Below are positions 51,977 to 60,445 of a stretch of DNA of 64,000 nucleotides, in pieces. This DNA is from Limibacterium fermenti (lineage in GTDB: Bacteria; Bacteroidota; Bacteroidia; Bacteroidales; Dysgonomonadaceae). The DNA lies in NCBI RefSeq assembly GCF_041902845.1, contig NZ_CP159486.1:2914001-2978000 (forward strand). The letters run 5' to 3'. Within the stretch, counting starts at the first letter, position 1. The number at the start of each line of letters is the position of its first letter. Made by a program: the position numbers and the translations under genes. The notes under the pieces are model-generated. The model ran no database searches. It was not told where the DNA came from and saw only the letters and a program-made list of their open reading frames with translations.

Positions 51977-52852
51977 ATGCAAAAAGTATCTATCTCGAAC
52001 TATTCATTCAAAAAATCTTTGCCTCAGGAATTTCAAATTCTCGAGCTGAAACAACTCTATCGGAACAGCAGCCGCGTGATAACCAAAATACATCGTTCCG
52101 AATTTTACCATATCATTTGGTTTCAAAAAGGAAAAACACGCCACATGGTAGATTTCGAGGAAATAGAAATTGAACCGGACACCGTATTATTTCTTAATCA
52201 GCATACCATCCACCGGTTTGCACAAGAAGGCGATGCGGAAGGAAAGGTAATCCTGTTTACGGATAATTTTTTTTCCAGATCGCAAGATGATGCCCGGTTT
52301 CTACAAAGCAACTTTCTGTTTCAGAATCTATTTTCGGTTTCATACATTAGCCTGTGCCGCCAAAAGAGCACGTTTTCCGATATCATAGACCTCATGATAA
52401 ATGAATCGAAACAGGAAAACAGCTTTTTCCATTCCGAAATCCTCCGGCATTATTTGCATTGCATTTTGTTGATCGTGGAACGTGAAATGCATACCCGACA
52501 GGACATTGAACAGTACAAAAGCAAAGAGGTGGAATATGTGCATCTGTTCAGTGATTTGCTTGAAAAACATTTTCATACGCAAAGGACAGTCCGTTTTTAC
52601 GCCGGAGAAATAGGAATAACCGTTAAGAGACTCAATCAGGCGACAACCAAAATCATAGGCAAATCGCCAAAAGATATCATCATCAATCGAATTATACTGG
52701 AATCCAAAAGGCAATTGGTTTTTTCCAACCGGAATATCAAGGAGATCGCTTACGGGCTGGGATGTAACGAACCTACTAATTTCATTAAATTCTTCAAAAA
52801 GCATTGCCGCGCTACCCCCTGCGAGTTCAGGGAAAGGTTTCCTTCAGCCTAA
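51977..52852 (+). CDS. AraC-family transcriptional regulator
   Basis: The 291-residue protein has an N-terminal cupin-like sensing domain (about residues 20-150, IIWFQKGKTRHMVDFEEIEI). The C-terminal double HTH spans about 190-288: VRFYAGEIGITVKRLNQATT, IGKSPKDIIINRIILESKRQ, and IKEIAYGLGCNEPTNFIKFF with the ending C-x-A-x-P-x-E-F-R. It lies 85 bp upstream of the solute-binding protein gene in the same direction, a plausible target. The effector is unknown. Confidence 0.9.
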   Translation: MQKVSISNYSFKKSLPQEFQILELKQLYRNSSRVITKIHRSEFYHIIWFQKGKTRHMVDFEEIEIEPDTVLFLNQHTIHRFAQEGDAEGKVILFTDNFFSRSQDDARFLQSNFLFQNLFSVSYISLCRQKSTFSDIIDLMINESKQENSFFHSEILRHYLHCILLIVEREMHTRQDIEQYKSKEVEYVHLFSDLLEKHFHTQRTVRFYAGEIGITVKRLNQATTKIIGKSPKDIIINRIILESKRQLVFSNRNIKEIAYGLGCNEPTNFIKFFKKHCRATPCEFRERFPSA

Positions 52853-52880
52853 AAGTATCATCTAAAGTATCATAATTACC

Positions 52881-52911
52881 TTTTCCGGCATTTCAGGGTT
52901 CCATAACTTTG
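52881..52911 (+). promoter_or_regulatory. Bacteroidota promoter of the solute-binding protein gene
   Basis: TAACTTTG (-7) at 52904-52911 with TTTT at 52881-52884 in the -33 position (19-bp spacer), 26 bp before the start codon. It implies separate transcription from the araC-type gene. Confidence 0.7.
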
Positions 52912-52937
52912 CGATATTCATTTTAAATAGTAGTATA

Positions 52938-53972
52938 ATGAGTTATCAAAACGAAACAGCAGAATTGGATTCCCTTTATGCATCGGCAAAAGAGGAACAG
53001 AAACACAGTAAGAAAACGTTCTTGGTATGGGCCGGCGGCGATGCCCCCAACCAGCAGGACGCGTTGTATGCCCAATTCAAAAAAAGATTTCCGGGCATTG
53101 ATATTGAAATTATCGTCGATTTGTCGAAATACCACGACATAAAGGTGTACGAACAGTTGAACAACGGCTATTTGGAACCGGACGTGGTGATGTTGCAAAC
53201 AATGAACGATTTTGAAGATTGGAAGAAACTCGGCGTTCTCGAGCCTTTCAAATCGCAGGGCTTTCCTCACATCAGGAAAGGCTATTCCGATCCCGAGGGA
53301 CATTTTATCGGCGGATTTATCTTTGCTTTCCTGCCGCAATATGCTAAGGAAGGCGTAAAGGTCGCGCCCAAGAACTACAAAGATTTTTTGGCCCCCGCGT
53401 TTAAAAACAAGTTGGTTTTAACTCCTCCCCACGATGACGATGCCGTGTTGTATGTGTTTGACCATATTATCAAAAAATACGGCGTGGAATTTCTGCACGA
53501 GTTAAAAGCTCAAAATCCCGCTTTTGTAAGGGGAACAGCCGCTCCGGCCGCATTGGTAGGACAAAAAGGGTTTTTGGGAAACATCGTAGGCTATCCCACC
53601 TATCCGCAACAACCGTCGCAATCGTTTATTCCGGAAGATGAATTCTTTATTACATGGCCGCAAAGAGCTGCTATGTTTAAACTGACCGAACGCAAAGCCA
53701 CCGCACGATTGTTCCTGGCGTATCTGGCCAGCTATGAATTCCAATCCTCCAGAGGATTTTGGTCGACCCGTACCGACGTTACGGAATTGGGCGGATTGCA
53801 ACCTATCGAGAATTACAAGAATACCGATCCGCTTGATTTTATCGAATGGATGAGAGACCGCAAGCATATCCACGAATTGCGCGTGCTTTTCACCGGAATC
53901 TTCGGCGAGGTTAAAGGGGAATCGCCTTTAAAAGACCCGAGTTTATTCAGAGTATATTACAATACGTTATAA
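52938..53972 (+). CDS. Iron-type ABC solute-binding-like protein without a signal peptide
   Basis: The 344-residue protein has the two-lobe solute-binding fold of the ferric-iron/AfuA-type family (TFLVWAGGDAPNQQDALYAQ, EPDVVMLQTMNDFEDWKKLG, PRxA-like AALVGQKGFLGNIVGYPTYP). The N-terminus MSYQNETAELDSLYASAKEE is polar with no signal sequence or lipobox, and no upstream in-frame start would add one. No permease or ATPase genes adjoin. It may act in the cytosol as a binding or catabolic protein; that is inference. A strong hairpin follows. Confidence 0.72.
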   Translation: MSYQNETAELDSLYASAKEEQKHSKKTFLVWAGGDAPNQQDALYAQFKKRFPGIDIEIIVDLSKYHDIKVYEQLNNGYLEPDVVMLQTMNDFEDWKKLGVLEPFKSQGFPHIRKGYSDPEGHFIGGFIFAFLPQYAKEGVKVAPKNYKDFLAPAFKNKLVLTPPHDDDAVLYVFDHIIKKYGVEFLHELKAQNPAFVRGTAAPAALVGQKGFLGNIVGYPTYPQQPSQSFIPEDEFFITWPQRAAMFKLTERKATARLFLAYLASYEFQSSRGFWSTRTDVTELGGLQPIENYKNTDPLDFIEWMRDRKHIHELRVLFTGIFGEVKGESPLKDPSLFRVYYNTL

Positions 53973-53977
53973 CATTT

Positions 53978-54038
53978 TTTACGGCTATTCTTCAGCGGGC
54001 GGTCTTTTGACCGGAGTTCGTTAGAGAATAGCCGTAAA
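53978..54038. terminator. Perfect 14-bp inverted repeat after the solute-binding protein gene
   Basis: tttacggctattct (53978-53991) pairs exactly with agaatagccgtaaa (54025-54038); an inner stem ggtc/gacc sits in the loop. It starts 5 bp after the stop codon and lies between convergent genes. There is no strong T-run, so termination is likely but not certain. Confidence 0.65.
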
Positions 54039-54094
54039 TGCGTTGATTCCCCTACGGATGCCCGTCTATCGGATCATTCGCAGGAAAACTCCCC

Positions 54095-54406
54095 TCACAA
54101 CATCGCCGCCGATTGGCGGATTTTGGCGAGGCGGCGGGAAAAATCTTTATCTTTGCTTGCAACCTGCAAATTATATTTAAGTTGCAGGCGCATCAGGGAA
54201 TCTGCCGGAACATCCAAAGCTGCTTCGAAAAGCATCGCGGTGGTCGCGGTTACCGGACGCCGTTGATTCAATATATCGTTCAATATTTTATAGGATATTC
54301 CCATCCGGGCTGCCAGTTTCTTTTGCGAAATACCCCGGTATTCTATCTCATCTTTCAATACCTCGCCGGGATGCGTAGGCGTAAATCCAAATCCAATATC
54401 TGACAT
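54095..54406 (-). CDS. higA: HigA-type antitoxin with HTH domain
   Basis: The 103-residue protein has the HigA-family start GFTPTHPGEVLKDEIEYRGI and the HTH SQKKLAARMGISYKILNDIL, then NQRRPVTATTAMLFEAALDV. The HigA family binds its own promoter and neutralises HigB. Here antitoxin follows toxin, the order typical of higBA. The gap to higB is 10 bp. The frame is complete. Confidence 0.9.
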   Translation of the reverse strand: MSDIGFGFTPTHPGEVLKDEIEYRGISQKKLAARMGISYKILNDILNQRRPVTATTAMLFEAALDVPADSLMRLQLKYNLQVASKDKDFSRRLAKIRQSAAML

Positions 54407-54416
54407 AATTTTTTAT

Positions 54417-54734
54417 TTATATATAATGATTCGACAACTCCATTATATTGCATATTGTAACAACTGTTTCCGAAACAACCTTAGTTGTTTTGAATTCAAT
54501 GCGGTATTGGTCATTCACACGTACAGATTCCAAACCGTTTTTATCATCTTTCAATTCCTCGTAATGCAATGCATTATAACGGTATAAGTCCTCCGTTTTG
54601 GTAACGGATTCAAGTATATCGACCGTCTTGCGATACTTTATAGCTACGTAGGGTTGAAAACGGTGTTTTTTATCCTTGGTTTTACCGGTTTCGTACAATT
54701 CCCGCAAATACTCCTTTTCAAACTTTATTTCCAT
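54417..54734 (-). CDS. higB: HigB-type toxin
   Basis: The 105-residue protein has the RelE-fold HigB pattern: MEIKFEKEYLRELYETGKTK, YRKTVDILESVTKTEDLYRY, LHYEELKDDKNGLESVRVND, and QYRIEFKTTKVVSETVVTIC. HigB toxins cleave mRNA on the ribosome. It precedes higA and has its own promoter upstream. All regions of the family are present. Confidence 0.9.
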   Translation of the reverse strand: MEIKFEKEYLRELYETGKTKDKKHRFQPYVAIKYRKTVDILESVTKTEDLYRYNALHYEELKDDKNGLESVRVNDQYRIEFKTTKVVSETVVTICNIMELSNHYI

Positions 54735-54755
54735 TTCGTTTCCGGATACATGTCA

Positions 54756-54786
54756 CAAAGGTAGATATTCTTTTTTATTCCACAAA
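54756..54786 (-). promoter_or_regulatory. Bacteroidota promoter of higBA
   Basis: TACCTTTG (-7) at 54756-54763 and TTTG (-33) at 54783-54786 on the minus strand with a 19-bp spacer, 22 bp before the higB start. Confidence 0.8.
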
Positions 54787-54925
54787 AAAAGTGGACTGCA
54801 TTCTTCTTACACATTATATTCCTGTTTTCCTCAGTTTTTGTAATTAATCTCTATTTTTACAGATAAGTCTCTGAAATTCAATTATAGGTTTTCAAAATTG
54901 GGTGACCCGGCGTATGTTTGTAGGA

Positions 54926-55383
54926 ATGTTTGTCAGAAAAAAGAAAAATAAGAGCGGGGTCATTAGTGTCCAAATCATCGAGAAGCGAGCCGAAAAATCT
55001 GTTTTAATTAAAACCATGGGGAGTTCAGCGGATCCCAACCAAGTTGACAGGTTATTTGAACAAGGGCGGTTGTTATTCGACAATACGCCGGGCAGCAAGT
55101 CCTCTTATTCGAAGAAGACGAACAAGCCGTGGTTGAAAAATATTTCTCAGCACTTCAATCTTTTTGCCTGGTTGGTCCCGAACTGTTGTTGGGAAAGATC
55201 TTTTACGAAATCGGGGTTAACCGGATAAAAGACCGTTTATTCCGCCACTTGGTCATCGCCCGTTTAGTATATCCGGTAAACAAGTTAAGAACAGTCGATT
55301 ATCAGGTAGAAATCAAAACACACCTCTCAGATAAGCTCCACACAAAACTTTACCTGGACAAGGACGAGCAAAAAATTTACTAA
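54926..55383 (+). pseudogene. IS1634-family transposase remnant
   Basis: The start MFVRKKKNKSGVISVQIIEK matches the start of the intact IS1634-type transposase in pattern. Around 55110 the frame shifts (-1 or +2) and continues as AVVEKYFSALQSFCLVGPEL to VIARLVYPVNKLRTVDYQ, then stops at 55383. About 350 C-terminal residues, including the DDE core, are missing. A 10-bp sequence gtgacccggc occurs on both sides (54902-54911 and 55405-55414) in direct orientation. It is a fragment of a different IS from the one at 3.0 kb. Confidence 0.85.
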
Positions 55384-55555
55384 AACTTTTCAATATCAAT
55401 TTTGCGTGACCCGGCTAGGAAAACAGGTGAATATCCCCCCCTTGCTTTCTAAAGCAATTTACAAACTTATAGCAGATATTCTTCAAATACAAATAATAAA
55501 ACATATTCTACAGCATACGCAGAGTGTATTCTTTTTGAATCGCAAAACATAATTC

Positions 55556-57895
55556 TTACTTTTTTAGGGTTGCCATTGTCGTTTTCAATTTTAAAATATC
55601 TCTTGTTTTCTCGATTTTTGCATCAACATCCAGATGAAGTACACTCTTGATATCACGCGAGGAAGCTCCAATCAAAAATTTATAATTCCCCGGATCTATC
55701 ACCCATGCTGAAGCTTCCTCATCATAAGAAGCCAGATCGCCGACATTCACGGTCAGGGTTACTGTAACAGTTTCATTGGGTTTCAATTCTCCGGTTTTGG
55801 CAAACGCCTTCAATTCTTTTTCGGGTTTATCCATCTTGCCGTTATTGGGAGCAGAGACATAAAGTTGAACCACTTCCTTACCCACAAACTTACCTGTGTT
55901 TTTTACATCGACGGAGATTGTATATACACCATTATCAATCTTCAATTTGGGATTTGTATATTCAAAAGCGGTATAAGAAAGCCCATAACCAAACGGATAT
56001 GAAACCTGTTTGCCGAAACTATCGAAATAGCGATAGCCGACAAAAATATCTTCTTCATACTGTGTATAATCCACATTCTTTACCGAAGTCCTCTTGTCAG
56101 CCTTATTTCTCACATCTATATCCGCTTTTACATCCATCGGAAAATTAGCAGAAGAAGCGACATCCGTCAAGTTATCCGGAAAAGTCATCGGTAACTTACC
56201 CGACGGCGAGACATTGCCTTTTAACACGTCTGTGACACTGTTTCCACCTTCCTGGCCAGGCTGCCAAACGATTAAGATAGCATCCGGCAAGTTCTTCCAA
56301 GAAGCGGTTTCTATCACACCTCCAATATTCAAGATCACAATCACTTTCTTTCCGGCTGCATGGAAAGTTTTACAAACAGACTGTAACATCTCATACTCTT
56401 CTTTATTCAGCTTAAAAACACTAATTTCACGATCGACAAATTCACCGGAAGTACGTCCCAAGGTAACCAATGCCACATCCGATTTGGCCATCTGCCCGGC
56501 TAATCCCCCTGCTGAAGGAACAAGTTCCGTAGGGCGTGGCACCGGCATGAATCTGGAAAAGGCTCCGGAGGAATCGAGAGCATTCTTCTTATTTTCGGAA
56601 GCAATATGTTCTTCGTAGGTAGCTTTCAAGGACTCGTCGACCTCATAACCAGCATTTTTCAAGCCGTCCAGTAAAGAAACGGTATAAGCCCGATTCACAT
56701 TCCCCGATCCAGTACCTCCTGCAATAAAATCATAAGAAGTACAGCCGAAAAGGGCTATATTCTTGATATTTTCGTCCAAAGGAAGAGTTCCGTTATCATT
56801 CTTCAACAAGATCATTCCTTCCGTAGCCGACTGGCGGGTAACAATTGAGTGTGTTTTCAAATCGGGCTTATTGGAATAGTTGTACTCCTTAAAACGAGGA
56901 CTCTCTATAATTAGTTCAAGGATACGTTTTACATTCCGATCGAGTACCGACACGTCTAGTTTTCCGGATTTTACTCCTTCCACAATCATATTGTACTGCT
57001 CAACTTTACCCGGTTGAAGTATATCGTTACCCGCCAGCATTTGGGCTATTGCATCTTTCCCTCCAAACCAGTCGGTCATCACCGCTCCTTTAAATCCCCA
57101 TTCATCTCGTAGTAAAGTTGAAAGAAGCTCCTTGTTTTCAGAAGCATACACCCCATTTATATAATTATATGACGACATTACAGTCCGTGGCGACGATTCC
57201 TTTACAGCGATTTCAAAACCTTTCAAATAGATTTCCCGTAAAGCACGGGGAGTGACACGAGCATCATTTTCCATACGATTGGTTTCCTGATTATTGACTG
57301 CAAAATGTTTGAGGGAAGTTCCGACTCCATTTCGCTGTATACCTCTGACATAGGCCGCAGCAATCTTGCCTGATACGAGCGGATCTTCTGAATAATATTC
57401 GAAATTACGACCACACAAAGGATTTCGCTGGATGTTCAAGGCAGGCGCCAACAATACATCCACGCCATATTCCAAAGCCTCATTACCGATAGATTGACCA
57501 ATTTCTTCCACCAATTCTTGATTCCAAGTAGAGGCAAGTAAAGTACCGATAGGAAAATGTGTACAATAATAGGTGGAAGAATCTCCGTCACGTATAGAAT
57601 CGATGCGTAAACCAGCAGGACCATCCGCCAATACAATAGCCGGAATTCCCAGACGCGGAATGGGATAAGTAGTGCCTGCCGCCCCGGGTACTAGCTTCTG
57701 AGTGCTGCCGATAACGGCACTGTCGCCCGAAGTCTCCGCCATTCCGGTTCCAATTACCAGATGAACTTTTTCCTCCAACGTCATGGATTTGATTACATCA
57801 TCCATAGAATCTTTGCCTAACTGGGGGACACTGTGATTACAAGCATTTAATGTACTTATGATAAGTAAAATATAAAACGATATTCTTTTCATCAT
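55556..57895 (-). CDS. Glycoside hydrolase family 3 (beta-glucosidase type)
   Basis: The 779-residue enzyme has a lipobox ending at Cys19 (STLNACNHS). The GH3 N-domain carries the nucleophile Asp275 in VMTDWFGGKDA and the pattern GTSLKHFAVNNQETNRMEND. A GH3 C-domain (GRTSGEFVDREIS) and a C-terminal FnIII-like domain follow. GH3 enzymes release beta-linked glucose or xylose from oligosaccharides. It is the last gene of the polysaccharide locus and probably sits on the periplasmic side of a membrane. Confidence 0.93.
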   Translation of the reverse strand: MMKRISFYILLIISTLNACNHSVPQLGKDSMDDVIKSMTLEEKVHLVIGTGMAETSGDSAVIGSTQKLVPGAAGTTYPIPRLGIPAIVLADGPAGLRIDSIRDGDSSTYYCTHFPIGTLLASTWNQELVEEIGQSIGNEALEYGVDVLLAPALNIQRNPLCGRNFEYYSEDPLVSGKIAAAYVRGIQRNGVGTSLKHFAVNNQETNRMENDARVTPRALREIYLKGFEIAVKESSPRTVMSSYNYINGVYASENKELLSTLLRDEWGFKGAVMTDWFGGKDAIAQMLAGNDILQPGKVEQYNMIVEGVKSGKLDVSVLDRNVKRILELIIESPRFKEYNYSNKPDLKTHSIVTRQSATEGMILLKNDNGTLPLDENIKNIALFGCTSYDFIAGGTGSGNVNRAYTVSLLDGLKNAGYEVDESLKATYEEHIASENKKNALDSSGAFSRFMPVPRPTELVPSAGGLAGQMAKSDVALVTLGRTSGEFVDREISVFKLNKEEYEMLQSVCKTFHAAGKKVIVILNIGGVIETASWKNLPDAILIVWQPGQEGGNSVTDVLKGNVSPSGKLPMTFPDNLTDVASSANFPMDVKADIDVRNKADKRTSVKNVDYTQYEEDIFVGYRYFDSFGKQVSYPFGYGLSYTAFEYTNPKLKIDNGVYTISVDVKNTGKFVGKEVVQLYVSAPNNGKMDKPEKELKAFAKTGELKPNETVTVTLTVNVGDLASYDEEASAWVIDPGNYKFLIGASSRDIKSVLHLDVDAKIEKTRDILKLKTTMATLKK

Positions 57896-57910
57896 TGAAT
57901 TAACTTTTGT

Positions 57911-59143
57911 TTATTGAAATATTTTCTGCGCAAATAAAGTAAGATAAATACGCCAATTACGCCAAATATGTCCTCCGTCCGTCTCCATATATTCATAATT
58001 GTATCCTTTGGCATCCAAATACTTCCGGTAATCTTCGTTCGACTTATAAAGGAAATCCTTTTTCCCGATGGCAATCCAATAAAGCTTAGGAGCCGCCTCA
58101 AATAAGCCCGCTATTTCTTTCTCCAATATCGGATCACTTTCCAGCATCTCCATATTTGTTTTTTTAGGGTCGTTGCCTCCTAAAAAAATAGCAGCGGAAA
58201 AGAGCCCCACATAATTGAACATGTCGGGATAACGCTTGGTGGTAGCGAATGAATGACCTCCTCCCATGGAAAGTCCGCAAATCGCACGATTTTCTTTCCC
58301 TTTCAACGTATGATAATGACTTTCAATATACGTTACAATATCGGGGAAACTTTCATCCATAGATGCTATTGCTTTAGAAGCTTCATGTTCCATAAAAGAA
58401 GGTCTATACATGCCTTTAGACCATTCACCGGGAGCAGCTTGGCTATTGGTATTTCCATTCGGCATAACAACAATCATGGGTATTACTTTACCTGACGCAA
58501 TTAAATTGTCCATTATCTGGACAGCTCGTCCTAATGTAATCCATGCATTTTCGTCACCTCCTGCACCATGTAACAGATATAATACCGGATAAGGGGTACC
58601 TTTATCATAACCGGCAGGCGTATACACCGTCATCCTTCGTTTCATTTTCAGAGTGGGACTGTCATACCAAACCTTGTTAACATCGCCGTGGGGAACCTCA
58701 TTAACACTGTAAAGGTACCCTTTATCTCCCGATTCTTTCTTTACAATAAAAATATTCGCGTAAGAAGCGATATCGCGGCACATATATACATTGGAAGGAT
58801 CCAAATAATCCATTCCATCGACTCGAAACTTATAGGAATAAAGTTCGGGAGATAGCTTTTCGGTTGTATAACTCCAGATGCCGTTTTTATCTTCCTTCAT
58901 TTCTACAAAAATGGCTTGCTCCATCTCTCCCATAGGTGTTTGAACATTTACATTCGTCAAAAAATCACCTGTCAGTTCTACTTTAATGGCCTTAGGTGCG
59001 TAAAGACGGAAAATGACCGATCCATCCATATTCACTTCAGGAGAAAGAATGGAGCGTCCTCCGAATACGGCTTCTTGTGTGAATCCATTCGCAAAATAGA
59101 ATATAGCACACACAAACAAATTTATCGTTTTTTTCATTTTCAT
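57911..59143 (-). CDS. CE1-type esterase with N-terminal CBM48-like domain, copy 1
   Basis: The 410-residue secreted protein has a signal peptide (to about residue 22), an E-set/CBM48-like domain (about 28-135), then an alpha/beta-hydrolase esterase domain. The nucleophile Ser292 is in CGLSMGGGHS, with the oxyanion motif YLLHGAGGDENAWITLGRA and a His near EYMETDGGHIW. These enzymes usually remove feruloyl or acetyl groups from xylan side chains. A paralogue follows upstream in transcription order, with about the same layout. Confidence 0.9.
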   Translation of the reverse strand: MKMKKTINLFVCAIFYFANGFTQEAVFGGRSILSPEVNMDGSVIFRLYAPKAIKVELTGDFLTNVNVQTPMGEMEQAIFVEMKEDKNGIWSYTTEKLSPELYSYKFRVDGMDYLDPSNVYMCRDIASYANIFIVKKESGDKGYLYSVNEVPHGDVNKVWYDSPTLKMKRRMTVYTPAGYDKGTPYPVLYLLHGAGGDENAWITLGRAVQIMDNLIASGKVIPMIVVMPNGNTNSQAAPGEWSKGMYRPSFMEHEASKAIASMDESFPDIVTYIESHYHTLKGKENRAICGLSMGGGHSFATTKRYPDMFNYVGLFSAAIFLGGNDPKKTNMEMLESDPILEKEIAGLFEAAPKLYWIAIGKKDFLYKSNEDYRKYLDAKGYNYEYMETDGGHIWRNWRIYLTLFAQKIFQ

Positions 59144-59215
59144 TGTATAATAAAATTTATGGAAATATCTATTCGTTGCCGCGAGTTTCTCCAGACGTTA
59201 CGGATTTACCCTTCT

Positions 59216-60412
59216 TTATTCCTTAAATAATTTAGGAACAAAAACGGAAAGATATGTCCGCCAGCACGTCCACACATGACCGCCTTCCGTCTCTAGAAAT
59301 TCATACTTCAAACCGAGTTTATCCAAACGAGTACGAAAATCGGCATTCGCTTCATATAAGAAATCATCTCTTCCAATACCTATCCAATAGAGTTTCATAC
59401 CATTGGCAATTTGCTTCTTAAGCGTTTCTTTGAAGTTTCCATAAACACCTTTATCTTGTCCTGGACGTTCCATAACCGCCGCAGAAAAAAGTCCGACATA
59501 GTCAAATGCATTTTCATAATAACGAGAGATATGCATGGCGTGGAAACCACCCATAGAAAGGCCGGCGATAGCACGATGGTTCTTGTCGGCTTGTACACGA
59601 TAGTTCGCCTCTACAAAATCGATAATCTCGTGGAAATTTTCTTCGAAAGCACCGTCCATAGTTCCTTCTTTCAAATGGATCGGTTTATAGAAACCCCAAC
59701 TACTTTCACCAGGAGCGGCTTCCATGCCGGCGTGGCCGTTAGGCATAACAACAATCATCGGCACAGCCTTTCCTTGTACAATCAGGTTATCGAGGATCTG
59801 AGTCGCACGTCCGAAAGTAACCCATTCATCTTCATCGCCGCCTGCTCCATGCAACAGATAGAGCACCGGATATTTTTTATCACCGGATTGCTCATAACCC
59901 GCCGGTGTAAAGATATTGATGCGGCGATCCGTCTTCAAGCCATCGGAGTGGTACCATTGATGAGACAATGTGCCGTGAGGCACCTTATTTACCTTGTATA
60001 AGTCTGCCTGTCCATTTCCGACAATGAAAACATTGCTTAGTGTAGCGAAATCACGATAGACATAGACATTATTGGGATCAAGGGTAGGTACGCCATCCAC
60101 CATAAACTGATAACTGTAGAGTTCCGATTTCAACGGTTTCGTCGTATACGTCCAAATACCTTCGGCCTTTTTTGCCATATCGATAAGCCCTGCGCCCACC
60201 ATTCCGCCGATATGTTGTCCCTCTGCCTTTTCGGCAAAGTCCCCGGCTATCTGCACTTTCCCGGCATCGGGAGCCTTAAAGTTGAACGTGACTGTATTAT
60301 CGTCGTGCACAATCGCCGACTCTATATCCTGTGCAACAAATAGATTCTGTTGGGCAGACACTTGCATTCCACAAGCTGCCATAAACAATATTGCTAATAA
60401 AATCTTTCTCAT
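59216..60412 (-). CDS. CE1-type esterase with N-terminal CBM48-like domain, copy 2
   Basis: The 398-residue protein has a signal peptide (ending near residue 20, QVSAQQ), an E-set domain, and the esterase domain with Ser286 in AGLSMGGFHAM, YLLHGAGGDEDEWVTFGRAT, and the His in ETEGGHVWTCWR. It is similar along its whole length to the esterase at 57911-59143, so the two arose by duplication. Two esterases in tandem suggest different ester positions or acids. Confidence 0.9.
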   Translation of the reverse strand: MRKILLAILFMAACGMQVSAQQNLFVAQDIESAIVHDDNTVTFNFKAPDAGKVQIAGDFAEKAEGQHIGGMVGAGLIDMAKKAEGIWTYTTKPLKSELYSYQFMVDGVPTLDPNNVYVYRDFATLSNVFIVGNGQADLYKVNKVPHGTLSHQWYHSDGLKTDRRINIFTPAGYEQSGDKKYPVLYLLHGAGGDEDEWVTFGRATQILDNLIVQGKAVPMIVVMPNGHAGMEAAPGESSWGFYKPIHLKEGTMDGAFEENFHEIIDFVEANYRVQADKNHRAIAGLSMGGFHAMHISRYYENAFDYVGLFSAAVMERPGQDKGVYGNFKETLKKQIANGMKLYWIGIGRDDFLYEANADFRTRLDKLGLKYEFLETEGGHVWTCWRTYLSVFVPKLFKE

Positions 60413-60445
60413 TTCTTTATTATATATTAAAAACTAGTCATTCAT

